Source: Chrysochromulina parva
Lineage: Eukaryota > Haptophyta > Prymnesiales > Chrysochromulinaceae
Reading direction: 5' to 3'
Assembly (NCBI GenBank): GCA_002887195.1
Contig: PJAB01001280.1
Coordinates: forward strand, 1 to 15,758
Length of the DNA stretch: 15,758 nucleotides
The translations under genes and the position numbers were made by a program. Under the pieces are notes generated by a model. It searched no databases. It was not told where the DNA came from and worked only from the letters and a program-made list of their open reading frames with translations. Shown piece by piece: positions 7,055 through 15,143 of this stretch. Position 1 is the first letter of the stretch. Every line of letters starts with the position of its first letter.

Positions 7055-9679
7055 TTGGGCCGGAGCAGCTGACTGGCCGCCTGACAAGAGGTTGCTCAGT
7101 GAGAAGAAACGGGGAGTACTCCGGGACTTGTGCAGACGAGCGCTCTCCTGCGGCCGCGTGGGGCCTCCGGCGGCACGAGCTGCGCCAAGAAACGCCACGT
7201 CGGAGGCTTGTCGCTTGAGAGTCGGTAATTGTGGCAGATAGGCGTAAGGGCGCGAGGAGCTCGAATCTCCGTACCCCTCGCGCCTATAGGTCCTGTTCTC
7301 CTCGTCGTAGCCCTCCTCGTAAGTGTGCGTGGGGCCTCCGGCGGCACGAGCTGCGCCAAGAAACGCCTCGTCGGAGGCTTGTCGCTTGAGAGTCGGTAAC
7401 TGTGGCAGATAGGCATAAGGGCGCGAAGAGCTCGAATCTCCGTACTCCTCGCGCCTATAGATCCCGTTCTCCTCATGGTAGCCCTCCTCATAAGTGTCGC
7501 CCGAGCTCCTCGGATGCTTTCTTTTGAAGCTCCCGTTGCCCTCGGAGGGCAGTTCATGAGCCGAGTCCTGCGAGCGTTGGGGCGCACACAGGCAGATGCA
7601 TGCGCCGAAGACGGCGCCGAGGATGATTAAGATCGTGAGCATGGAGGCGAAGAATGATTTGGTCGACGTGGGCTCAACGAAGTAGACTATAGGTGCGCCG
7701 ACGCCAGCCGTGAAGCACGAGTAGGTGAAGCCATCATGGAGATCGGGCGCCCACACCCGATAGCGCGCTCGGCACATTTCGGTCGTATGGTTGGCGCTCT
7801 GAAACGTCTCACCCGAGCACGACCCTTGCTTGACACTCGCGCGCTCGGCGTTGGAGTCGTCCCCGAAAGACGGAACCGCGAGCGCACTCCAGTACTTTGA
7901 GCCGACCGTAGGATCCAAATAGGAGTCGTCGTCAGAGTCGACATCATATGAAGCGAGGTCGGACCCACCATCGCCGCCGCCACCATAGCCGACGCCACCC
8001 TCACCACCGCCCTCACCTCCACCCTTACCTCCGTGGGGGTGGGGGTGTGGGAACGGAGAGATGAGACGGACCTGCACGTCCCAGCCAGGCGTCGCCGTGT
8101 AAAAGGCGCAGTTGGAGAGTTGCTTGCACCCCGACGCAAACCTCAAATGGGTCACTGGGGCGATCCCGAGGACCGTGCACGCCGCCGGCTGGTAATCTGT
8201 GAGAACATCTTTTTGGAGCGCGTACACGCCAGCGACGCTGATTATGAAAATAGCGAGGCAGTCGAAGAGCTTCTGGGACGTGCAATGGCAGCCTTCGCGC
8301 CTAGGCGTCGGCGCGTCCGCGCTGCCGCCCGAGCCACCGCCGCCCGAACCGAAGCCGTCGATCATCGCGGACTGCGCGTCCTTGTCGCCGACGAAAGACG
8401 AATCTCCGCTGAAGGCCGCCTTTTTGTGCACGCGGGACAGTAAGAAGAAGGCGCGCTTGCACTGCTCGACGCCGCCCGGGAAGCTGATCGTCAGCGGGCG
8501 CTTCTGGTGGAGCAAGTTGAGCTGCAGCGTGCACGGATCCGACTTGTCGTGGTGCACACCCAGCACGCCCGCTGCCTCGACCTTTTGGCGTCCGTAGCCA
8601 ATCCAATTGTCGCCGATGGTGAGGGTCTCCTTGTAGTGACCTCCCAGGAGGCCCCAACCATGATGGTGGTGGATGGTGAACGAGACGGCGTTGTGCGAGA
8701 GCGAGAACATGCTGCTCCCCGCCTCGACGGCAATCTCGATGTGCTGCTCGTGCGCGATCTGAGCGGCCAAGCTGGCCTCAACGATGTCCGCCGTCGCCTG
8801 ATCAAGGACGGAAAGGTGGAACGTGTCGACGGCCACGCCGCGATCTGTCGAGAAGGCGACGACACGCTTCACGTTGATGCCACGGTCGTTCAGGACGGAT
8901 GTGATCGTCGATAGCGAGCCAAGGCAATCAACGAAGATGATGTGCAGCAGCACCAGATTCGAGCTGGCCGTGGCCCAGCGCAATACCACGTTACCCGCCG
9001 TGCCAGATTTGAGGAGGGCGTACATCTCCTGATGGCTCGCGCGCTCCTCGGGCGTGGTTGCGTTGACGTAGTCGAGGGGCAACACCGACACGAGCTCGTT
9101 CTCGCCCGCTAACCAAGCCTTCGCGGGCGAGATCGAGCCCAGCTTCTCGTCATCGGCCACTGAAGTGGAGTCGGAGTCCTTCAAACCTTGTTCATCTCGT
9201 TTGGCGCCCCCAGTTGCAGGCTCCGGCGCCGCTTTCGCATTCAGCTCTTGGATGCGCGACTTGATGGACTCAGCAGCCGCAGGGGTGAAAGTATTGACCT
9301 CAACCGTGTCGATTGCAATTGACGTGGTGGTACAGAAGGCGGACACGTGGACGATGTTGATACCATGTTCCCCAAGACAGGCAGCTATGGCCGAGAGGCT
9401 TCCAGGCCGGTCTCGGAAGGCTAGGTGCAGCGTCACGTGCTCCGTGTCGGGCATCGCCGAGGTCGACATCTCAAATATTGAAGAGGTGGCCATCAGACGG
9501 TTGTAGACCTGCAAATGTGCGGCGCGGTCACTCGTAGTGGTCGAGGCTATGTAGTTTGGCGCCAGGATCTCCAAGAGGTGCTCTTGGTCCAGGATTTGGT
9601 TGTGCGACAGGGTCCTGACACCGAATCCCGCGCGACCGCCGTGGCGACTCGTATCGCCGCCGTGGCGACTGTTGTCCAT
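7037..9679 (-). CDS. Membrane-anchored protein with two ACT domains
   Basis: Single-exon frame of 880 residues (ATG 9679, TAG 7037). Two ACT domains, the usual small-molecule or amino-acid sensing fold, lie at about 82-145 (DRPGSLSAIAACLGEHGINI) and 242-310 (DCLGSLSTITSVLNDRGINV); each is preceded by a similar linker (ILAPNYIA at 38-45, VLPLDYVN at 199-206). Residues 323-425 are beta-rich, basic and His-rich, perhaps PH-like. A Gly/Ser linker leads to membrane segment 1 (471-488). Then follows a loop of about 185 residues with Cys at 501, 518, 524, 621, 636 and 655, one NHT glycosylation site (630) and a Gly/Asp-rich insert (549-590). Membrane segment 2 (676-698) is followed by a cytosolic tail with a 57-residue tandem duplication. 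With ACT domains cytosolic, the Cys loop would be luminal or extracellular. No enzyme domain is seen, so a sensor or regulator is the best guess. No known family has this architecture to my knowledge. Confidence 0.8.
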   Translation of the reverse strand: MDNSRHGGDTSRHGGRAGFGVRTLSHNQILDQEHLLEILAPNYIASTTTSDRAAHLQVYNRLMATSSIFEMSTSAMPDTEHVTLHLAFRDRPGSLSAIAACLGEHGINIVHVSAFCTTTSIAIDTVEVNTFTPAAAESIKSRIQELNAKAAPEPATGGAKRDEQGLKDSDSTSVADDEKLGSISPAKAWLAGENELVSVLPLDYVNATTPEERASHQEMYALLKSGTAGNVVLRWATASSNLVLLHIIFVDCLGSLSTITSVLNDRGINVKRVVAFSTDRGVAVDTFHLSVLDQATADIVEASLAAQIAHEQHIEIAVEAGSSMFSLSHNAVSFTIHHHHGWGLLGGHYKETLTIGDNWIGYGRQKVEAAGVLGVHHDKSDPCTLQLNLLHQKRPLTISFPGGVEQCKRAFFLLSRVHKKAAFSGDSSFVGDKDAQSAMIDGFGSGGGGSGGSADAPTPRREGCHCTSQKLFDCLAIFIISVAGVYALQKDVLTDYQPAACTVLGIAPVTHLRFASGCKQLSNCAFYTATPGWDVQVRLISPFPHPHPHGGKGGGEGGGEGGVGYGGGGDGGSDLASYDVDSDDDSYLDPTVGSKYWSALAVPSFGDDSNAERASVKQGSCSGETFQSANHTTEMCRARYRVWAPDLHDGFTYSCFTAGVGAPIVYFVEPTSTKSFFASMLTILIILGAVFGACICLCAPQRSQDSAHELPSEGNGSFKRKHPRSSGDTYEEGYHEENGIYRREEYGDSSSSRPYAYLPQLPTLKRQASDEAFLGAARAAGGPTHTYEEGYDEENRTYRREGYGDSSSSRPYAYLPQLPTLKRQASDVAFLGAARAAGGPTRPQESARLHKSRSTPRFFSLSNLLSGGQSAAPAQATPLV
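7158..7499 (-). repeat. Two-copy 171-bp in-frame tandem repeat
   Basis: The block starting GTGGGGCCTCCGG at 7158 is repeated from 7329, a period of exactly 171 bases (57 codons). The copies differ at scattered positions only (for example HEENGIY against DEENRTY). Each encodes a Tyr/Glu-rich YEEGY start, a SSSSRPYAYLPQLP core and an LKRQASD segment that fits a basophilic kinase site. It is a recent duplication within the ACT gene. Confidence 0.9.
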
Positions 9680-10342
9680 GGTCCCAACGAGCCCTGCGGG
9701 TGCGGATCAGTGGCCTGAGCACGGGCGGCGCGCGAGAGGCGCGAGAGCGTCTGTGGTCTCCTTTCTGTACCCCTCTCGCCGACTTGATCTCCCTTGAACC
9801 GAAAGCCGAGACCTCTCTAAGACCCTTTCCTTTTCACAGGAACCGGCCATTTTTATGTTTTTTCTCAAATCGTCTTTACCCCCTACTTGACTACTCTTGT
9901 AATCCGCAGTCGCACTCACCGTCTTGTCTCTTGATGAATTTATCAAAAGATTTCAAAATGACCCGCGCTCGACTCCGCAACGAGACTCCGGCGCGGCCGC
10001 CTTAGGGGTTTCGTAGGATCGTAGCACCAGTGATCGTGATACTGTGATCACGGGATTTATCGTTGCACGTAATATTGGAAAGAAGTACATGTACGAGACC
10101 GGGAATTATTAGAGAGCGCGGTGAAATCGATTACGTTAACGTTTAACACCGCACCAAACACGACCCGGGTCACCGCACACCGGACCACCGCACACGCGCA
10201 CTGTGTAACTCGCGGGTGTCACAGTACTAAGTATTGACGGCTCGCGTCGTCCAGACCTCCAGTCGTACCGAGTACGTCGCGCACAAATCACAAAAGTTCA
10301 CCCGGCGTCCCGGGTCGTCACACATCAGGTTTAGGGAACCCT
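9680..10342. other. Intergenic region upstream of the ACT gene
   Basis: On the minus strand this is the promoter side of the ACT gene. An A/T-rich word reading CATAAAAATGG on that strand (about 9847-9857) is a weak TATA candidate, 175 bases before the ATG. Further features are a palindrome-rich patch near 10030-10055 (GTGATCGTG and GTGATCAC), repeated ACCGCACA words near 10148-10196, and the hairpin at 10300-10315. No protein-like frame. Confidence 0.5.
10300..10315 (-). terminator. GC-rich hairpin downstream of the PDZ gene
   Basis: ACCCGG (10300-10305), loop CGTC, CCGGGT (10310-10315) forms a 6-base all-strong stem about 28 bases past the PDZ gene's stop codon. Short, so weak evidence alone; noted because most genes here have a similar element in this position. 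Confidence 0.25.
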
Positions 10343-13300
10343 TCAGCAAAAGTGGAACTGGTGCTCCTTCGAGTCGTAACGATCGGGAATGTCGGCCAGC
10401 GTGATAGACATGGGACGGTCGTCATCGCCACCAGAAGTGGTCGACGTCGTCCACCTTCTCATCGGCCTCGTCGTGGCGCCAGCAGCTGCAGCAGCAGCGG
10501 CCGCCGGAGCGGGATGAAACCTCCCAGCCCCTTGACCAAACCGATCGAGTGGCGCACCGTTGCGCGCTAGCCGCGCAGCTCGAGCACCGGCACGGCCGCT
10601 CAATTCAGTCGCGCCCGCGCTGGGCGCGTCGGCAGCAGGTGGCGCCGTCGCGAGCGGGTTGGGCGGCAGCATCTGCCAGATGGACGTGAGGGGCGCGGGC
10701 AGAGCCTCAGTGAGGGAGGCGGCGGCCTGGCTGAGCTTGCTCTGCAGCACCCGTGGCGTCTCCGAGAGCTGTGACGAAATGCCCTCCAGACCCGAGTCAA
10801 TGGAGTGGCCGAGCCGGGAGAGCAAACCGGGCTCCCGACCCGCCGCGGCAGCGGCCCTGCGCCTTGGGCTCGCTTCACGCGCTTCGCGCGCTTCGCGCGC
10901 CTCGCGCGAAAAGTCCGCAACGGAGCCACCGCTCCCGTAGCCTCGGCCGCCCTGCGTCAGGTTGAGCGCAGCGGCGTCCCGAGCGCTCGCGCCGTGCTGC
11001 TCAGCGTCGTCCACGCCCGGTGCACTCGCGTTGCCTTGGGCATCCTGCCGTAGAGCTGCCGCATCATACTGCATGCCTCCGTGCACCATCACATGTGTCC
11101 TCGGGTTGGCGCGCGCGGCGGCCGCGGCGTGGGAGGCCGACACTAATGGCAGGGTCGGGATCAACGGCCTGGCACCGGCCGTATGCTTGGCACTTGTCGA
11201 ATTCGTAGGCTCCGCCCCGCCGCTGACCACGTCAACATTCTCCACTGCCATCGCACGCTCAGAGAAAGCACTCTCCACTGCCATCGCACGCTCAGCGGAA
11301 GAGACCGCGCCCATTCGCATGCGGTACGCCTCGAGCTCCTCGGCCCGCGGTGCGTTTGAAGGCGCCCTCACCGCCGCCGCCGCCCCACCATCAGCGCCAC
11401 CACCAATTCTGGCACTGCGGCGTTGTGGCCGTTCTTCTGTTGCCTGCAGCCGTGCCTCTGCTACCTGTGCACTGCCGTTTAGCTGCGTCGCCCGTTGCTG
11501 GCGCTCAACCATGCGACGCTGAGCGCCATGGAGCTGCTCGCGCCGTACTGCCTCCTCCTCCTCCTCCGCATCATACGAGACACCACCCTCGTCTCGGCCG
11601 CCGCCTCGACCACTGTGCTGGTCACCATAGGACAGGCTGCCAGCGTGGCGCCCTCGCGCAACACCGCCGGTAAGCTGCGAACCACTACCGCCGCCGGCGG
11701 CTGATGCAGAGGGCTTTGGTGCCATCTCTCCCTCACGCTCAGCACGCCACCTCCCGCCGCCTCCGCCGCCGCCACTCCCTCCATCTGTGACGCGTCCTGC
11801 CTGCGGCGTTCGCTTCGGTGGTGACGCGCCGACGCCACTAAAGACGTTCCGCGCCACCGCGGAAGTGTCCGTATGCGTGCCCACATCAGCATAAGCACGA
11901 AAGGAGGCCGCGGCTGGTAGATACGGCTCGATAGCCGCGACATTCGAAGGGGAAGGTGGCGTGACACCAGGCATCGACATGTCCGCCATCACCCGTTGCA
12001 CGTGCCGCAGAGACTTCGCATCCCTCTGATAGCGTGTCCACAACCCGACGAGCCCCGCGTGCTCCCGTGCCTCTGCCTCGGTGAGAGCACGCCCGACCGA
12101 GCGCTGCAGTGTGCGGTACAGGCGCTCGTACTCGGTCTTGGCGGCGGTCACGTCGCGCTCGAGAGAGGCCACTTCCGAAAGGGACATGGCTCGTGTGAAT
12201 GTGGGAGGCCCATCTGCGGCAGCGGCGGTGCCCGGCGTTTCGTGGGCGACTGCAGCTGCAGAAGAGGCAGCTGCACTGATGGCCGCAGCCGCATTCGCCG
12301 CGTGAATGGAGCGGATGTGAAGCGGAGTCGAAGGCGCGCCATTCACGCCGCCATGGGAGACGGAGGGGGTGGTGGGAGGATAGCCTGAGGCCGCAACGCG
12401 CCCGAGCTCAAGAGGTGGCCGCTCGGCAATCGGCAACGGCAGCGAAGCCATACGTGACGCGTCCTCCAGCTCGCGAGGGCACATGGCTGGCGCGTGAGCC
12501 CCCGGCGCCGCCCTCTGCTGGCGCTCCGCCATGTGTCGCTGAGCGCGCTGAAGCCGCTCGCGCCGCACCGCTTCGTCCTCTTCTGCAAGATACGAGCCAC
12601 CGGCGCCGGCGGCTGCAGAGGCGGATGGCCTTGTCGGTGCCGCCACCTCTCCATCGCGTCCTTTGCGCCTTCCGCCGCCGCCGCCGCCGCCGCCGCCGCT
12701 CGCCCCGTCTGCAACGCGTCCAGGCAGCGGGGCGGTATGCTTGGCGACGATCTCTCGAGTGGTCGCCCACTGCCGGGCCATTGCCAGGGCCCGTGCGTGC
12801 TCCTGAGCCTGCGCTGACCCTTGCTCGCCCTGCTCGTCCTCATCGTCCTCCTCCTCCTCCTCCGCGGCCATCATCCAAGATGGCACGCCGATCTTGTCCT
12901 CCGGATCAGGCTCAAGGCCGCCACCATAGCCAGTTAGCCCTGCGTATGCGCCACCATGAGCGCTCGCGGCGCCGTAACCCTTTGCCGATGTGTCGGTATT
13001 GCCGCGGCCGTGGCCGCGGCCTTGGCCGAGACCATGGCCGTCACCATGGCCGCCACCATGGCCGTGGTCATGGGCTGGCACGCCGCCGTCCGCGTGGACA
13101 TCTCTCCGTCGCGCGTGCTGCTTTACTTGGGGCTCCACTGGGGGTGCCTCGTACTGCCGTCGATCAAAGCGTTCGAATTCTTCCTTCGCCTTCGCGCGCT
13201 CCTCCTCCTGTTGCCGTATTCGCTCCGCCTGAGCTGCACGCTCCTTTGCATACGCGGCAGAGGAGTGGCCAAAGTGGCTCCCGCCGCTACGAGCGGCGCG

Positions 13301-13986
13301 CTGTCGACGCTCGTCGTACGCGGCCGCGATCTTGCCGTAGTGTGGCAAGATCCCCGCCTTCGCTGTCGCTTCCACCTCTCTCTGTGCCTCGAACAGCGCC
13401 ACTTTCTGCATCTCCAAGCGTCGCATCAACTCCTTCTGTCGAGCCCTCTCGGCATCCACCGCCGCCCGCTCCTCCGGGTCCATCTTGGCAAGCCTCCCCT
13501 CAGTGGCGTCGCCGCCGACGCCCGCACGAGGCGCCCGTGACGGCGCCCCCAAGCCGTTAGCTGCCACGCCAAACATAGCGGCTGCCGCGTCAAACATGGC
13601 GATAGCGGCGCTCTCCTCGTCCACTGCCTCCTCGCCCTCCTTCTCCTCGCCCTCCTCCTCTTCCTCCTCGCCCTCCTCCTCGCCCTCCTCCTCTTCCTCC
13701 TCGCGCTCGCTCGCCTCCTCCTTGCGAGATACGGCGAGATCACCATTGTATGCCCCTGCCCACACGCCCATTACCTCCTCCTCCTGCGACTCGCCCGCCC
13801 ACGCATCCGAGCGCTTCGCAATCCTCGCCTGCTCGAATGCTGCCACACTCCGGTGCGCCGCCTCTGCCTCGATGTTGGGACGCCTGACAGCGGCGCTCAC
13901 GCTCGCACTCACGGCCGCGCTGCGGCCCTTGGCGTGCTGGCTGCCACACGCCTCCCGTTTCGGCGGCATCAAGGCATCACCCTTCG

Positions 13987-14020
<34 letters not shown>

Positions 14021-14641
14021 ATCTCGTCGTATCTCGTCGTATCTCGCCGTATCTCGCCTGGATAGCGGCGGCGCGGCCGGCCGAGCGGCCTCGTTGAGGG
14101 GAGTCTCCTCATCCTCATCAACACATGACGGGGCCGCGGCGGCTCTGCCGCTCGAGTCACGTGATTGAGCAGCGTACAGTGCCCCCACCCGGGCAATGGA
14201 GAGAATATGCACATGCGCGGGTCGCAGCACGTCCTGCAAGCGCCGACCTTCAAGTGGATGGCCTTGCCAGCCGAGCACAATGTCGCCCAGCCGCAGACCA
14301 GCTCTTGCGCCAGCGGAGCCCTCCATGACTGAGGTGACGATGTTGTCGCTGTTGAGGCCTACGCCGATTGACTTCTCGCGACCCATGAGGACGGGTACGG
14401 TGAGCGCCGACTCGAGGTTGATTGTGTCATCAATGTCCTTGAAGGGAGGCGGCGGAATGTTGGCTGGGAGCTCGCTAGGAGGAGCCGACGCCTCTGCAAG
14501 CCCGAGCGTGCCACGGGTGGCTGAGGCTGCCGCTGCGGCAGCTTGCCGTGGTGTCGCTGCAGCCGGTGGGTCAGCCGTGTGAAGTTTGGAAGACCCACGA
14601 GCAGACGAGCAGCCGAAGCTCGCCCGTCGAAGGAGGTGCAT
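10343..14641 (-). CDS. Large low-complexity protein with an N-terminal PDZ domain
   Basis: The start is ATG at 14641, giving 1432 residues; the frame runs 46 codons further but begins at a TTG, and the sequence before 14641 is not protein-like. A PDZ domain at about 75-155 shows the ligand-groove segment KSIGVGLNSDN and the GSAGARAGLRLGDIVLGWQG turn typical of PDZ folds. The rest is mostly low complexity: poly-Ala (about 209-217), an acidic Glu/Gly run (308-348), helical, charged coiled coil (about 395-515), a His/Gly-rich stretch (518-550), two Gly-tract modules (640-715 and 950-1055), Ala/Gly-rich repeats and REA repeats near the C-terminus. A helical segment at about 825-885 (YERLYRTLQ, then LTEAEAREH, then WTRYQRDAK) faintly resembles the FAM13 C-terminal helices. 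Probable role: scaffold, perhaps at membranes or the cytoskeleton. Other frames are also open in this GC-rich stretch, but only this one contains a recognisable domain. Introns cannot be excluded inside it. Confidence 0.72.
10872..10907 (-). repeat. 9-bp coding repeat (Arg-Glu-Ala)
   Basis: Four units of GCTTCGCGC (10872-10880 has one change, 10899-10907 another) encode an REA repeat near the C-terminus of the PDZ protein. Frame-preserving slippage expansion of GC-rich sequence is the likely origin. Confidence 0.85.
11240..11295 (-). repeat. Direct repeat of 23 bases, period 33
   Basis: The 23-base word beginning CTCCACTGCCATCGC occurs exactly at 11240-11262 and 11273-11295. It encodes SERAMAVES/SERAMAVEN, an 11-residue period in frame, so it is a small coding duplication in the PDZ protein. 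Confidence 0.85.
13629..13725 (-). repeat. Polypyrimidine/polypurine coding repeat (acidic run)
   Basis: About 97 bases of nearly pure CTC-type pyrimidine on the + strand include a 21-base unit (starting CTCGCCCTCCTCC) used about three times. On the coding strand it gives the Glu/Gly acidic run at residues 308-348. Such mirror-symmetric tracts can form triplex DNA; here the simplest reading is slippage expansion of an acidic stretch. Confidence 0.8.
13989..14060 (-). repeat. (GCC)10 followed by 4 x 10-bp repeat in coding sequence
   Basis: Ten GCC triplets (13989-14018) encode poly-Ala on the minus strand. Directly adjoining are four 10-base units ATCTCGTCGT (14021-14060; the last two differ by single bases, ATCTCGCCGT and ATCTCGCCTG). 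Three 10-base units make 30 bases, so the coding frame cycles and yields the 10-residue period DTARYDEIRR. Confidence 0.9.
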
Positions 14642-15143
14642 CGCTACTATTGTAGCAGTGCTAGCGCACCCTTGCGCACGTCTCGATCGAGTGTGAAAGA
14701 GGACTGAAACATTGGCTGTGAATATGGCAGCGAAGGGATCACGAGAAGAACGGTTCCGATCTCGGATCTTGATCTTCAAACTAGCCAGTAGTACCGTACA
14801 ATAGCGCGGAAAAAGGTATTATTTCATGTATTTATTTCGAACATGCAATGTCGTATGTCCTCATTGAAACAATCATGAATGTCCTCTACAATGATGTCGC
14901 ATTAATGTTTGTATCTTTGATTTTTGTACACTCATGCTCAGTCACTCAACTGTGAACGGACAACGCTGGATCATTCTCTGTACTCGCGCTTCGAACACTC
15001 TCGCGCTAACGTCAATATCACTCACTCCACACTGCACGGTGCACAGTCACTGAGCACAGGGGTTGTAGACATTCAGATCTCATCAATCATAACGCTGAGC
15101 AGTTGACATTTTATGATTGTATGCAGCACTGGCGAGCACTCGC
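14642..15143. other. A/T-rich intergenic region between kinase and PDZ gene
   Basis: This gap lies before the PDZ start codon and after the kinase stop. It is clearly poorer in GC than the genes, notably 14800-14940, which on the minus strand contains AATAAATA (about 14826-14834) usable as a TATA-like element about 190 bases before the start. An inverted repeat at 15084-15119 sits next to the kinase stop. No protein-like frame. Confidence 0.5.
15084..15119 (-). terminator. Inverted repeat downstream of the kinase gene
   Basis: CAATCATAA (15084-15092) and TTATGATTG (15111-15119) form a perfect 9-base stem with an 18-base loop, beginning 24 bases past the kinase stop codon. It is A/T-rich, unlike the other 3'-end hairpins in this window. 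A 3'-UTR or processing role is inferred. Confidence 0.35.

Noticed and set aside
12415..13560. Long + strand open frame of 381 codons opposite the PDZ gene
   Set aside because: Its translation is Arg/Pro-rich without any fold-like segment, the usual antisense of GC-rich repeats; the minus frame has the PDZ domain and runs four times longer.
14642..14779. Upstream extension of the PDZ protein to 14779
   Set aside because: The extension starts at TTG, not ATG, and adds an unremarkable basic stretch; ATG at 14641 is preferred.
409..15143. tRNA or rRNA genes in the gaps
   Set aside because: No tRNA-like T-loop/acceptor pattern was recognised by eye in the intergenic stretches; a covariance-model scan would settle it.
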